Shown here: in pieces, positions 37,103-46,215 of the stretch | How the letters are laid out: every line of letters begins with the position of its first letter | Numbering within the stretch: position 1 is the first letter of the stretch | Source of the DNA: Lichenicola cladoniae | GTDB lineage: Bacteria; Pseudomonadota; Alphaproteobacteria; Acetobacterales; Acetobacteraceae | Length of the DNA: 64,000 nucleotides | Direction: 5' to 3' | NCBI RefSeq assembly: GCF_013201075.1 | Contig: NZ_CP053711.1 | Location: 62,001-126,000 of the forward strand | Translations under genes and position numbers: made by a program | The notes under the pieces: model-generated | Database searches by the model: none | Seen by the model: the letters and a program-made list of their open reading frames with translations, nothing else | What the model was told of the DNA's origin: nothing

Positions 37103-38677
37103 TCAGGCGGCTGCGGCAGCCAGCGTTTTTGGTTTTGACCAATTCCATGGCAACAGATCGCCGAGATCGCGATCGGGTTGATCGGCAATACGGCGTAGGA
37201 CATCGGCGAGCCAGGCGCGCGGATCGACCCCATTCAGCTTGGCGGTGATGATCAGCGTGTAGACTTCAGCTGCGCGCTCACCACCACGGTCGGATCCGGC
37301 GAACATCCAGGACTTTCGCCCGAGTGCAATTCCTCTGAGGGCACGTGCCGCGGCGTTGTTGGTCAGGCAGATCCTGCCGTCGTCGAGAAACCTGGTGAAT
37401 GCAGGCCAGCGTTTGAGCATGTAGTCCATTGCCCGGCTGACCTCGTTGTGGCGAGACAGCCGGCTGCGCTCAGTGCGCATCCAGGCTTCCAGCTCTGCGA
37501 CCAGAGGCACGACCTGTTCTTGTCGTGCAGCGCGTCGCTGCTCAGGTATGAGGCCGTTGATGGTGCGCTCGACGTCAAAGATCAGATCGATCCGGCGCAC
37601 AGCCTCGATGGCGATCGGCGCCTTGGCCACGTCGGCCAGCACAAAGAATTTCCTCCGGCCGTGCGCCCAGCAGGCGGCCTCGGAGATCGCATCTGGTCTG
37701 CGCCCGGGCAGGTAGAGCTCGTTGAATCCTGCATAGGCATCGGCCTGCAGAATACCTGCGTACTGCGCCAGGTGTCGGCGTGGATGCTCGCCGCCTCGGT
37801 CCGGTGAGTAGAAAAACATCGCCGCTGGTGGCTCCGGACCGCCGAATGGACGGTCGTCGCGGACGTAGGTCCAGAGCCGACCGATGCTCGTCTTGCTCTT
37901 TGCCAGTACCGGCACCGTGGTGTCGTCGCCGTGCAGCCGGTCTGCTGCCAGCACGTGCTTGCGGATCAACGCCAACAGCGGCGCGAGGGCCGCGGTGCAC
38001 GCGCCGACCCACCCGCCCAGGGTCGAGACGTCGAGGTGGATGCCCTCCAGGGCGTAGCTCTCGCTCTGCCGGTTCAGCGGCAGGTGCTGGCCGAACTTCG
38101 CTTCCAGGATCATGGCCAGAAGTTCGGGCCCGGCACGACCGCGGGCGATTGGATGAAACGGTGCCGGCGGCTGGGTGATGCTCTCGCAGGCACGGCAGGA
38201 GAACTTCTCGCGCACTGTCTGGATGACCTTCCACTGGCGCGGGATCACCTCGAGTGTTTCCGTGATCGTCTCACCGAGCTTGACCAGCCGGCCGTGGCAG
38301 TTGGGACAAGCGGTCGGGCCTGGAACGACGACGCGCTCGCGCGGCAGATGGGCTGGCAGCGGCCCGCGCACCGGCTTTGCCCGGCTCGAACCCGGATGCG
38401 GATCCCCAGGTGCTGCTGGCTCGACGTCAGCCTCGGCGGCATTGGCCTCCGGCTCCTCGAGCTGCAGCTCCAGCTGGTCGAGCAGCCTGCGACTGCGCTC
38501 CGACGTTGGGCCGAACCGGTCACGCTGCAGGTTGGCGATCAACAGCTTGAGGTGCGCGATCATCGCCTCCGCACCGGTCGCCCGCGCCTCGGCTGATAAC
38601 CGGGCCGCGCGCTCGGCAACGAGTGCCGCCCGCAGCGTGTCGATGTCGTCAGGCAGGATGTCGGCATCGGGCATCAC
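37103..38677 (-). CDS. tnpC: IS66-A transposase TnpC
   Basis: 524 residues. N-terminal coiled coil (DIDTLRAALVAERAARLSAE), zinc-binding motif (CPNCHGRLVKLGE), then the DDE domain with Asp in LHGDDTTVPVLAK, Asp in ILQADAYAGFNEL and the C-terminal signature near NNAAARALRGIALGRKSW. The family and IS66-B read NNAAERALR at that place, so the presumed catalytic Glu is Ala here. Full-length frame, but probably inactive. Confidence 0.9.
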   Translation of the reverse strand: MMPDADILPDDIDTLRAALVAERAARLSAEARATGAEAMIAHLKLLIANLQRDRFGPTSERSRRLLDQLELQLEEPEANAAEADVEPAAPGDPHPGSSRAKPVRGPLPAHLPRERVVVPGPTACPNCHGRLVKLGETITETLEVIPRQWKVIQTVREKFSCRACESITQPPAPFHPIARGRAGPELLAMILEAKFGQHLPLNRQSESYALEGIHLDVSTLGGWVGACTAALAPLLALIRKHVLAADRLHGDDTTVPVLAKSKTSIGRLWTYVRDDRPFGGPEPPAAMFFYSPDRGGEHPRRHLAQYAGILQADAYAGFNELYLPGRRPDAISEAACWAHGRRKFFVLADVAKAPIAIEAVRRIDLIFDVERTINGLIPEQRRAARQEQVVPLVAELEAWMRTERSRLSRHNEVSRAMDYMLKRWPAFTRFLDDGRICLTNNAAARALRGIALGRKSWMFAGSDRGGERAAEVYTLIITAKLNGVDPRAWLADVLRRIADQPDRDLGDLLPWNWSKPKTLAAAAA

Positions 38678-38728
38678 GCCGGCGATTCAACCACATCCCG
38701 GCTGGCTTGTGTACCGATTGTCTCGTCG

Positions 38729-39076
38729 TCAGCCTGCGGCCTCGGGCCGCCAGGTGCGCTGCGGATGCCGCCAATCGATCCCTTCCAGCAGCATCGAGAG
38801 CATCGCCGGTGTCAGCGACACCACGCCCTCCTGCGCCTGCGGCCATACGAATCGGCCGCGCTCCAGACGCTTGGCATACAACGACATGCCGAGCCCGTCG
38901 TGCCACAGGATCTTCACCAGATCACCGCGGCGCCCCCTGAACACGTAGAGATCGCCGACATGGGGATCACGCTCGAGCGCCTGCTGCACCTGCAGGGCCA
39001 GGCCGTTCATGCCGCGGCGCATGTCACTGGCTCCGGCCGCCAGCCAGACCCGGACCCCGGACGGAACCGGGATCAT
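38729..39076 (-). CDS. tnpB: IS66-A accessory protein TnpB (Orf2)
   Basis: 115 residues, the standard IS66 Orf2 length: VRVWLAAGASDMRRGMNGLA, VYVFRGRRGDLVKILWHD-type core (here DLYVFRGRRGDLVKILWHDG), LGMSLYAKRLERGRFVWP, and the C-terminal GIDWRHPQRTWRP. Overlaps the tnpA stop by ATGA at 39073-39076. Intact. Confidence 0.92.
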   Translation of the reverse strand: MIPVPSGVRVWLAAGASDMRRGMNGLALQVQQALERDPHVGDLYVFRGRRGDLVKILWHDGLGMSLYAKRLERGRFVWPQAQEGVVSLTPAMLSMLLEGIDWRHPQRTWRPEAAG

Positions 39077-39278
39077 CCGCGCAGAACGGCCACGATACGC
39101 CGCAGGGCCGCCTGGTTGACCGTCTCATCGACCCGCACACAGACGCCGCCCGGAAACTCGATCTCGATCAACGCAGGCTTAGTCGACGCTTTCGGTGTAG
39201 GCCGTGGCACCGGGCGCGATTGGTCAGGCTGTTTCTCGGCAGCACGCAGCTCGTCAACGAGGTGAACCGGAACAAGTC

Positions 39279-40391
39279 GGCGGATTCAAGTTCCGGAGCG
39301 AACACCCACGCCGAAGACTTTGTTTACACCAGCCTGCCCGGCCAGCAACATGCTGAATTGCTCGCTTGGCGTCGCGTAGTCGAGCGTCTTTCGAGGACGG
39401 CTATTCAGGCTGTCGGCAACGATGTCGAGATCGTCCTGATCCAAGCCCGACAGAGCCGTGCCTTTCGGGAAATACTGGCGCAGCAGACCATTGGTGTTTT
39501 CGTTGGAGCCACGCTGCCAAGGTGAGTGAGGGTCGGCGAAGAAGATCCTCATGCCAGTGCTCAGCGCCACGCTTTCGTGCTGTGCCATTTCCTTGCCTTG
39601 GTCGTAGGTCAGCGTCTTGCGCAAAGATGCGGGAATGGCATTCAGCGCGCCGGAGAAAGCGCTCGCCACCACATCGGACTTGCGCGTAGGCATGTGCACC
39701 AGCACCACAAAGCGGCTTGTCCGCTCGACCAACGTGCCGATGGCACTCGCTCCGCCGGTGCCCAGAATAAGATCGCCTTCCCAATGGCCCGGGACCAGCC
39801 GGCCCTCGATTTCCTCAGGTCGTTCCTTGATGTTGGTCATGTTGCAAAGTTTGCCGCGGCGTTCGCTGCCCTTTGGCTTGCGGCCGCGCATTGGCTTGTC
39901 CTGTCGCAAATACGAGATCAGCTCACGGCGTAGTTCACCGCGCGGCAAGGCGTAAATCGCCGTGTAGATTGCCTCGTGCGATACCGACAGACCAGGTGGC
40001 TGCTCCGTTCCCGCCTCCATCCGCTTACGCCTGCCCGATATCTGCTCGGGGGACCAACCCAGACGCAAAAGCCCCGCCACACGGCCGAACAGCTCACCAT
40101 CATGCGCCAGAACAGGCCTGCGTCCAGTCAGGCGACGATCTGCCTCGGCCTGCGTCGCCGCAGCCTGCGCCCGGTAGGAGGTCGCGCCGCCATGCCGATT
40201 GATCTCGTCCGAAATCATGCCCGCAGAGCGATCCAAGTCGCGTGCAATCGCCCGCACGCCCCAGCTATCACAAAGGCGAACCTCGATCATCGATCGATCA
40301 AACACCGTTAGCTTACGTCGTTGCCCTGCCATCCCACCACCCTACACCCGTTGGCCCGGCGTGGGTGTTCGCTCCGGAACTTGAATCCGCC
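39279..40391 (-). mobile_element. IS30-family element in IS66-A tnpA
   Basis: 1113 bp. Long inverted ends: GGCGGATTCAAGTTCCGGAG, continuing CGAACACCCACGCC, at 39279 and on the complement from 40391. Flanked by a 3-bp target duplication GTC (39276-39278, 40392-40394). The transposase gene fills the element and is intact. Confidence 0.93.
39286..40332 (-). CDS. IS30-family transposase
   Basis: 348 residues. N-terminal HTH (DSWGVRAIARDLDRSAGMIS), then the DDE core: Asp in GHWEGDLILG, Asp in LTYDQGKEMAQH and Glu in SPWQRGSNENTNGLLRQYFP. C-terminal NSRPRKTLDYATP signature. Full length. Its C-terminal codons run into the terminal repeat, as is usual in compact IS30 elements. Confidence 0.93.
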   Translation of the reverse strand: MAGQRRKLTVFDRSMIEVRLCDSWGVRAIARDLDRSAGMISDEINRHGGATSYRAQAAATQAEADRRLTGRRPVLAHDGELFGRVAGLLRLGWSPEQISGRRKRMEAGTEQPPGLSVSHEAIYTAIYALPRGELRRELISYLRQDKPMRGRKPKGSERRGKLCNMTNIKERPEEIEGRLVPGHWEGDLILGTGGASAIGTLVERTSRFVVLVHMPTRKSDVVASAFSGALNAIPASLRKTLTYDQGKEMAQHESVALSTGMRIFFADPHSPWQRGSNENTNGLLRQYFPKGTALSGLDQDDLDIVADSLNSRPRKTLDYATPSEQFSMLLAGQAGVNKVFGVGVRSGT

Positions 40392-40764
40392 GTCGTAATG
40401 CGGATCCAGTCTTTACCACCGCGGCTACTGCCCGCTCGCGGCGCCACCGGTAGACAAGGCTTGTGCAGATCCCGTGTCTGGCCGCCAGTTCTCGAATCCG
40501 AGTGCCGGGTACGTAGGAGTTCGCAACCACAAGCGCGCGAAACGCCGGATCATGGGCACGACGCCGATCGCTGACGATCTCGATCCGCTGCATCGAAGCT
40601 GCCTGAGTGGCTGCCACTGTGGCAGCCTCATCTGCTGTGTTCACCATGAGGCTAAGCAAATCGGCATTGGCTTATTCCAGCAAGACGTCACTCGCCGGGC
40701 GGATACGTCGTAGCTTTCAAAGCGTATTGATATCTACAGTGCCTACCGCGATCGGATAACGTTC

Positions 40765-41034
40765 ATGAGCAAAGCCTTCATCACTGTCGTGCTGCAGGAC
40801 AGCCTCAACTGCACTGGTGTTGCGGCCAATCAGGCCGCAGAAGACCTCATGACCGCCATCGTCCACGAGATGAAGAAGGAAGGCGGCTTCACCCTGCCGT
40901 CCTTTTGTACATTCAGGGTTGTCAAGACAAAGGCTCGTAAGGCGTTGAACCCACGCACCGGAGAGGCAGTCAAGGTGAAGGCCGGGAAGACCGTGCGGTT
41001 CAAGGCCAGCCCGAAGCTTAAAAAGGCGGTTTAG
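40765..41034 (+). CDS. HU-family DNA-binding protein
   Basis: 89 residues, standard HU length. Helical N-terminus, then the beta-saddle GGFTLPSFCTFRVVKTKARK, NPRTGEAVKVKAGKTVRF and the C-terminal KASPKLKKAV. The Pro-tipped arm reads NPRTGE as in canonical HU. A histone-like dimer that bends DNA. Beside the RepL-like gene and mobile elements it may serve plasmid maintenance or transposition. It starts 51 bases after the IS66-A target duplication. Confidence 0.88.
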   Translation: MSKAFITVVLQDSLNCTGVAANQAAEDLMTAIVHEMKKEGGFTLPSFCTFRVVKTKARKALNPRTGEAVKVKAGKTVRFKASPKLKKAV

Positions 41035-41177
41035 GTATCCCTCGTGCATGCTTCTCTGACGAGCGCAGAGACAGCATATGTGGCGTCACGGTCACAAGCC
41101 TAACGTGATGACCGGCCCAAGCTGTCGTGAATACCGATCCTGTTCAACATGTAGGCTTATTGCTTGAGTTTTAGCGA

Positions 41178-41369
41178 GTGCCTAGCGTGTCCCATTTTGA
41201 CGACAAAAACAAAGAAGCAAGCTTAATCGAACGCGGCCAGGCTGCAATTGAAGAAAGTCGGGTCACTCGGGCTTGGGTGGAGCTTTTGGCGGCTGAACGG
41301 CGAAAGGTTGTCGCTAAAGCTGCTAAAGCAAGAGCTTTCCGGTATCTAAGAGCCGTCAAACACAGCTGA
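41178..41369 (+). CDS. Small hypothetical helical protein
   Basis: 63 codons from a GTG start: VSHFDDKNKEASLIERGQAA, then WVELLAAERRKVVAKAAKAR and FRYLRAVKHS. Highly charged, predicted all-helical, Arg/Lys/Ala-rich C-terminus. No family recognised. No clear ribosome site. Confidence 0.4.
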   Translation: MPSVSHFDDKNKEASLIERGQAAIEESRVTRAWVELLAAERRKVVAKAAKARAFRYLRAVKHS

Positions 41370-41492
41370 TTTTAATACAAAATCTCACAAGATGGCATGA
41401 ACCGCTTTGCGGCCTTTACATCCGAAAAGCACGGAGAAGATAATTGGTGGCCGTGAAGAACTGCTTCAATTTGACTGATAAGCGGGTCACTG

Positions 41493-41933
41493 TCAGTGAA
41501 GTCGGTGAGAAGGGCGGCTGATTGGTCTGACGAACTCTTGGTTCATAAAGTAGCGCCGTGAGCCCATATATTTACCTTCGCTATCGCCCTCACGTTTTAT
41601 GAACATGACTTCAAGCAATACTAACTCCCTTACGATCTGACTGACGTGCCTGGGAGACAGCATGAGCGTTTTGGCTATTTCTCTACGGGTTAGCATGATC
41701 TGCGTGGCGATCTCCCCGGTCTGTGGAATGACATATGACACTAAATGGGTAGATAGCATCGCCCATAGGTTAAGGGCTTTATAAGGGTGCTTGCTGTTCT
41801 CGATAAGCCACCTCACAACTGAGGAATCTTTCTCTGGATCAATCATGATCTTATCAAGAGACTTAGGAATCATCAAACTCGGCTTTAGACAATTCGGACC
41901 TCGGGGTTCAAGCATTAAAGAAGGTGAAAGCAT
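41493..41933 (-). CDS. RepL-like winged-helix protein
   Basis: 146 residues. The C-terminal two-thirds resembles RepL/MarR-type winged helices: NLWAMLSTHLVSYVIPQTGE, IMLTRREIAKTLMLSPRHVS, then QIVRELVLLEVMFIKREGD and a wing with YFMNQEFV. In plasmids such proteins initiate or regulate replication. Its AT-richer coding and position next to an HU-like gene fit a small plasmid replicon, but no iterons or origin were identified nearby. It could also be a plain regulator. Confidence 0.5.
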   Translation of the reverse strand: MLSPSLMLEPRGPNCLKPSLMIPKSLDKIMIDPEKDSSVVRWLIENSKHPYKALNLWAMLSTHLVSYVIPQTGEIATQIMLTRREIAKTLMLSPRHVSQIVRELVLLEVMFIKREGDSEGKYMGSRRYFMNQEFVRPISRPSHRLH

Positions 41934-42203
41934 CGATTGTCATAACCACCGCTCATGGCAAACTCACTACGTACACCGGCTATGGTAGGCACGAAGGATG
42001 TCCGTGACGCCGTGTCTATGTCGAGGTTGGTGAGATATCTTTAATGAGACGCTTGCTCTCACTGAAACTTGGTATGCTTAGACGCCGATCTCGAATGTCA
42101 GGTTGGTCCGCTGGGGCGGGGGTGCCGGGCGATTATATCCAGGGCCGCCCGGCACCCAAACACTCCACGGTTCATCTGGACACAGGAGCGGTATGCTGCT
42201 GCG

Positions 42204-42377
42204 ATGATCAAGTGGTTCAAGCCTACCGAGGGCGCTGGCACGCGGATGGAGGGCCAGTTCGTGGCGCTGGCCAAAATAGCCCAGCGTCTTTCGGAGGATG
42301 ATCGGCTGACCTTGCTAGAAGTGGCGAGGAAGCTGTCCTCATCGCCGATTAGCTCCTTCAAGAGTGAGGATGCCTGA
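42204..42377 (+). CDS. Small hypothetical protein
   Basis: 57 residues (MIKWFKPTEGAGTRMEGQFV, then QRLSEDDRLTLLEVARKLSS). Predicted helical. The in-frame upstream extension to 42069 looks non-coding. An AGGAG lies 17-22 nt upstream, a bit far. Not recognised. Confidence 0.35.
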   Translation: MIKWFKPTEGAGTRMEGQFVALAKIAQRLSEDDRLTLLEVARKLSSSPISSFKSEDA

Positions 42378-42433
42378 CGGCCAACGCAATCGACCTCGTA
42401 TGCGGCCATGATGTCCGCAACCAGCCCAACAAC

Positions 42434-42760
42434 ATGACCTTTGACGCAACGACGAGAGCCTTCTGGTCCGGATTCTGGAACCTCAAGGAAGATGAAGCCG
42501 AGCCTCTGGTCGGCGGCTGGCTCTACCTGCACCTCACGAAGACCGATCTGTCCTACTACGGAGGACCTGTCCTCGAGTTCGAATGGGTGGAGATATCCGG
42601 TGTGGTGCGCACCAAGAGGATCAGGTTCCGATTTCAGCCGTCTGCCGCTGCAAAGGGCGTCCGCTGGCGTGGCCAAAGTCACGCTCGCGCTTGGACGGGC
42701 GGCCCTGTCGACGCGGCCTATCCGCATGAGCGGACAACAACCCCTCTGGTAGGGTCGTGA
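42434..42760 (+). CDS. Hypothetical protein
   Basis: 108 codons. The first ~75 are protein-like and aromatic-rich (AFWSGFWNLKEDEAEPLVGG, then YLHLTKTDLSYYGGPVLEFE). The last ~30 (HARAWTGGPVDAAYP) change composition, suggesting a frameshift near 42660. Not recognised. It is convergent with the phytochrome remnant. Confidence 0.4.
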   Translation: MTFDATTRAFWSGFWNLKEDEAEPLVGGWLYLHLTKTDLSYYGGPVLEFEWVEISGVVRTKRIRFRFQPSAAAKGVRWRGQSHARAWTGGPVDAAYPHERTTTPLVGS

Positions 42761-42803
42761 ACTTCGGATTTGGCGCGCACCGGCGCGCTGGCCGTCTCCG
42801 GCA

Positions 42804-43051
42804 CTACAAGGCCGCTTTTGGTATGTGCACAGGAACGATGACTGTAACCCGCAGCCCTGGCTGATTGTCGCTGCGGATCAGCTCGCCGCCGAGTTACTTT
42901 ACCAGCCCCTCCATGATGTGTGGGCCGAACTCCCTGCGGAAGGTGTTCTTCGTCAGGCCCTTGTCAGAGACGACCATGTGGATGTGCGCACGATCGTCCT
43001 CCAGCTCGATCTGGACCTGGATCTGGATCGGGCCCGGGCTTCCGGCATAAG
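42804..43051 (-). pseudogene. Bacteriophytochrome kinase, C-terminal fragment
   Basis: HWE/HisKA_2-type ATPase end: GPIQIQVQIELEDDRAHIHM, VVSDKG, FRREFGPHIMEGLVK, then an in-frame TAA (42894-42896) and LGGELIRSDNQPGLRVTVIV. It carries the gene on from the fragment at 46310-48239 across IS66-B. Removing the element and one GGCATAAG gives an in-frame NSNKYAYAGSPGPIQ. The TAA is a second, separate lesion. Confidence 0.85.
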
Positions 43052-43091
43052 GTATCCATCCGGCGGGAGCCGCGGCTGAGTTTACATGTTC

Positions 43092-43745
43092 CTATTTGCT
43101 GGGATCGTGTGATGTTTTCAGGATCCTAGTTCTAGCGGCATTGCGCCGACTGGCGATGCGGCCAAGGGCTATCCTAAGGGAGAATTCGTCGATCTTCTTG
43201 GGGTTCCAGCCCTCCAGATATTCGGCGACCCTGGCATGATCGGGGTGCTCGGGGTCGGCGAGGGCGTCGAGCAAGTGGTAGTAGCCGGGGATGCCGCCGC
43301 AGTCGTCGGGTGGGCAGTCCCATTCGCCGCCAACGTAGTGGGGGTAGGAGACGTCGTGCAGGCCGTGGCGGATTTTGGTGACGGTGATGCAGTGTTGCCA
43401 GCTGTCGCCAATGTCGTAGAGGTAGTCGATGTTGGTTTTGCGGGGTTTCAGAACGTCGCGTAAGCGGACCTTGATCGCCTCGGTGCGGGGTGCGGAACCC
43501 CAGTCCTCATCCATCGGCAGCCCATAGATCTTCTTGTCGATCGTGAACTCCCACAGGTGCTGGTCGAGCCAGCCCATGGTGATCTGGACGATGTCGTGCA
43601 GCACCTTGAGCGTGATGGAGGTCGGCACCTCCACCTCGCGCCAGATCAGCGGGTCGGTGTCCAACAGTTCGATTTGGACCGTGCAGATCTGGTTGACGCT
43701 GTCTGCAGCAGAGGTGTCGTTGGCAGGGACTTTGCTCGGGCTCAT
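43092..43745 (-). CDS. Plasmid pRiA4b ORF-3 family protein, IS66 passenger
   Basis: 217 residues from ATG 43745. Family core: VQIELLDTDPLIWREVEVPT, TLKVLHDIVQITMGWLDQHL, WEFTIDKKIYG, NIDYLYDIGDSWQHCITVTK, PHYVGGEWDCPPDDCGGIPG and YYHLLDALADPEHPDH. The biochemical role is unknown; the family is common on plasmids and near transposons. It lies wholly inside IS66-B, downstream of tnpC, so it travels with the element. The tnpC-like scrap between it and tnpC (about 43770-43800) hints at how it was captured. Confidence 0.9.
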   Translation of the reverse strand: MSPSKVPANDTSAADSVNQICTVQIELLDTDPLIWREVEVPTSITLKVLHDIVQITMGWLDQHLWEFTIDKKIYGLPMDEDWGSAPRTEAIKVRLRDVLKPRKTNIDYLYDIGDSWQHCITVTKIRHGLHDVSYPHYVGGEWDCPPDDCGGIPGYYHLLDALADPEHPDHARVAEYLEGWNPKKIDEFSLRIALGRIASRRNAARTRILKTSHDPSK

Positions 43746-43810
43746 GCGGCCAGTTTGACAGCCTGCTCCATTCAGTTCCAGGGCAGCAACCCGTCGAGCC
43801 GCGATGCGGG

Positions 43811-45463
43811 TTAGGCGGCCTGATCGACGGCGCTGGATTTGGCTGCGGCCCAGTTCCAAGGCAGCAACTCATCGAGGCGCTGCGCCGGATGTTCCGCGAT
43901 GCGGGCCAGCACGTCAGCCAGCCAAACCTGCGGGTCGATGTCGTTCATCTTGGCCGTGACGATCAAGCTGTACATGACCGCAGCACGCTGTCCGCCACGA
44001 TCCGAACCACAGAACAGCCAAGACTTTCGCCCAAGTGCAATGCCCCTCAGCGCGCGTTCGGCCGCGTTGTTGCTGAGGCAGACACGTCCATCGTCCAGGA
44101 ACCGGGTGAACGCCGTCCAGCGTTTCAGCATGTAGTCGATGGCTTTGGCGACGTCGTTGCCACGCGCGAGCTTGACCCGTTGCGCGCCCAACCAGTTCTG
44201 CAGGTCGATCACCAGGGGAAGTGACAAGGCCTGCCGGGTCGTCCGGCGCTCAGCAGCGCTGTGGCCGTTGATGTCGCGTTCGATGTCGAATAGGGCGTCG
44301 ATGCGTTGCACGGCTTCCAGGCAGATCGGCGACAGAACCGCTGGGGCCTTGCCGTGCGCTGCGCGGCGCGCGCTGCCCGCAAGGTCGGCCAGCACGAAAA
44401 ACTTCCGACGTGCATGCGCCCAGCAGGCGGCTTCCACGATCGGCCCAGGTCTGCGTCCCGGTTCATAGAGCTTGCCATAGCCGCCATAGGCGTCGGCCTG
44501 CAGGATGCCGGTGTAGGCTGCCAGATGGCTTTGCGGGTGTTCGCCGCCGCGATCGTGCGAGTAGTGGAACACCGCGCCCGGCGGAGCGGGACCGTTGAAC
44601 GGCCGATCGTCGCGCACATAGACCCAGAGACGGGCGATGTCGGTCTTGCCGCGGGCCAGCACCGGCACCGTGGTGTCATCGCCATGCAGCCGTTCTGCCG
44701 CCATGACATGAGCAGCCAAGCGCCCAAACAGCGGCATCAGCACGGCTGTGCAGGCACCGACCTGGTCGGCCAGGGTCGACAGGCTGACCGCCACACCCTC
44801 GCGGGCATAGCGTTCTGCCTGCCGGTTGAGCGGCTGATGCTGGCCGAACTTTTCGAACAAGATCATGGCCAGCAGGTTCGGTCCGGCCCAGCCGCGGGGC
44901 GTCACGTGGAACGGCGCCGGGGGCTGGCTGATGCGCTCGCAATCGCGGCAGGAGAATTTCTCACGCACATGCTGGATGACTTTCCAGCTGCGCGGGATGA
45001 CCTCCAGGGTCTCCGTGACGTCCTCCCCCAGCCTGGACAGCCGTGTGCCGCCGCAGCAGGCGCAGGCCGACGGACCTGCGATGACGACGCGCTCGCGAGG
45101 CAGGTGTTCGGGAAACGGGCGCCGGGCCGGGCGCTTGCGGGTAAAGCCGGTGACGGCCGTGGTCTTGGCCGCGGCGGCCTCGGCAGCCAGCTCGTCCTCG
45201 GTGGCCGATGCTTCCAGCTCCTCCAGCTGCAGCTCCATCTGCTCCAGCAGGCGGGCGGTGCGCTCCGAGCGTGGCCCGAAGCGGTCGCGCTGGAGTTTCT
45301 CGATCAGCAGTTTCAAATGGGCGATCAAGGCCTGGTCGCTGGACTGCCGCGCCAGCGCGGCGGCGGCCTCGGCAGTGACCCGGACGACATCGGCTCGTGC
45401 TGCCAGCAGCGCTGCCTTGAGCGTGTCGATGTCGTCCGGCAGGGCGGCGAGCTCGGTGTCCAC
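43811..45463 (-). CDS. tnpC: IS66-B transposase TnpC
   Basis: 550 residues. Coiled-coil N-terminus, zinc motif (ACACCGGTRLSRLGEDVTE), DDE domain with Asp in LHGDDTTVPVLARG, Asp in ILQADAYGGYGKL and the Glu in NNAAERALRGIALGRKSWLF, ending LPWNWAAAKS. Compared with IS66-A it keeps the Glu and has extra residues around ARRAAHGKAPAVLS. It should be functional. Confidence 0.93.
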   Translation of the reverse strand: MDTELAALPDDIDTLKAALLAARADVVRVTAEAAAALARQSSDQALIAHLKLLIEKLQRDRFGPRSERTARLLEQMELQLEELEASATEDELAAEAAAAKTTAVTGFTRKRPARRPFPEHLPRERVVIAGPSACACCGGTRLSRLGEDVTETLEVIPRSWKVIQHVREKFSCRDCERISQPPAPFHVTPRGWAGPNLLAMILFEKFGQHQPLNRQAERYAREGVAVSLSTLADQVGACTAVLMPLFGRLAAHVMAAERLHGDDTTVPVLARGKTDIARLWVYVRDDRPFNGPAPPGAVFHYSHDRGGEHPQSHLAAYTGILQADAYGGYGKLYEPGRRPGPIVEAACWAHARRKFFVLADLAGSARRAAHGKAPAVLSPICLEAVQRIDALFDIERDINGHSAAERRTTRQALSLPLVIDLQNWLGAQRVKLARGNDVAKAIDYMLKRWTAFTRFLDDGRVCLSNNAAERALRGIALGRKSWLFCGSDRGGQRAAVMYSLIVTAKMNDIDPQVWLADVLARIAEHPAQRLDELLPWNWAAAKSSAVDQAA

Positions 45464-45526
45464 GCTGGTGACTCAATCACAAATCAGGGCGGCATAGTAC
45501 CCGTTTTTCAGGCCAGGACGACCGCA

Positions 45527-45874
45527 TTATCCCGCCGATTGCGGCCGCCACGTCTGCTGCGGATTGCGCCAATCAATTCCCTCTAAAAGATAGCTCATCT
45601 GGCCAGCTGTCAGGGCCACGACGCCGTCCACCGTCTGGGGCCAGACGAAGCGCCCGCGATCCAGGCGCTTGGCATACAGCGACAGTCCAAGCCCGTCATG
45701 CCAAAGCGCCTTGAGCAACGAACCGGTGCGGCCGCGGAAAACAAAGACGTCGCCCGCGAACGGGTCGCGGCCAAATCCCTCCTGCACCAGCAGCGCCAGG
45801 CCCGGCATGCCGCGACGCATGTCGGTGTGACCGGTTGCTATCCAGATGCGCACCCCACTGGCGATCGGGATCAT
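45527..45874 (-). CDS. tnpB: IS66-B accessory protein TnpB (Orf2)
   Basis: 115 residues: SGVRIWIATGHTDMRRGMPG, VFVFRGRTGSLLKALWHDGL, LSLYAKRLDRGRFVWP, GIDWRNPQQTWRP. Start overlaps the tnpA stop (ATGA at 45871-45874). Required for IS66 transposition; biochemical role not settled. Confidence 0.93.
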   Translation of the reverse strand: MIPIASGVRIWIATGHTDMRRGMPGLALLVQEGFGRDPFAGDVFVFRGRTGSLLKALWHDGLGLSLYAKRLDRGRFVWPQTVDGVVALTAGQMSYLLEGIDWRNPQQTWRPQSAG

Positions 45875-46215
45875 CGCAAAGCCTGAAGTGCGGCGGTCAC
45901 CAAAGCTGGCGACGCCTGGGCGTCGATCCTCAGTCGGGTTCCGTTGACCAGTTCCACGGTAATTGCTGTCGTGTCGGCCGGAGACGCGATGGGTGCTGCC
46001 TCGGGCAGCAGAACCGCCGGTGCGAACGGCATGCTCGTCTCAGTCATGGCTTGTCGTCGCCACTTGTAGATCAGGCTTGTCGAGACTTCGAACTGGCGGG
46101 AAACGTCCGCCACAACGGCGCCAGGCATGAAGGCCGCATTCAAGATCCGGCGACGCTCGTCCCAACTCCACCGACGTCGCCGCTCCGGACCCGTCAGCAA
46201 GGTTATCTGCGGCAT
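45871..46215 (-). CDS. tnpA: IS66-B TnpA (Orf1)
   Basis: 114 residues. N-terminal HTH (WSWDERRRILNAAFMPGAVV, then ADVSRQFEVSTSLIYKWRRQ) and a C-terminal strand-rich part (ITVELVNGTRLRIDAQASPA). First gene of the tnpABC operon; its upstream region holds an inverted GAGCGCTC-type stretch near 46229. Intact. Confidence 0.92.
   Translation of the reverse strand: MPQITLLTGPERRRRWSWDERRRILNAAFMPGAVVADVSRQFEVSTSLIYKWRRQAMTETSMPFAPAVLLPEAAPIASPADTTAITVELVNGTRLRIDAQASPALVTAALQALR

Larger units (their letters stand above)
39073..40647 (-). pseudogene. tnpA: IS66-A TnpA (Orf1) split by IS30
   Basis: The N-terminal part (40647-40395) reads MQRIEIVSDRRRAHDPAFRA and the HTH RIRELAARHGICTSLVYRW. The C-terminal part (39278-39073) reads LVPVHLVDELRAAEKQPDQS and ALIEIEFPGGVCVRVDETVN. 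Removing 39279-40391 and one GTC joins them in frame (KTGSALR-LVPVHL). This proves the insertion order and shows that tnpA was intact before. Confidence 0.9.
37072..40706 (-). mobile_element. IS66-family element A with an IS30 inside tnpA
   Basis: Ends GTATCTATCCGCT at 37072 and, on the complement, GTATCCGCCCGGCG from 40706, flanked by a perfect 8-bp target duplication GTCGTAGC (37064-37071, 40707-40714). Contains tnpC, tnpB and a split tnpA. Without the IS30 it would be about 2.5 kb, normal for IS66. Confidence 0.9.

Noticed and set aside
44306-45586. 426-codon plus-strand frame in IS66-B
   Set aside because: Antisense to tnpC, which has zinc and DDE motifs.
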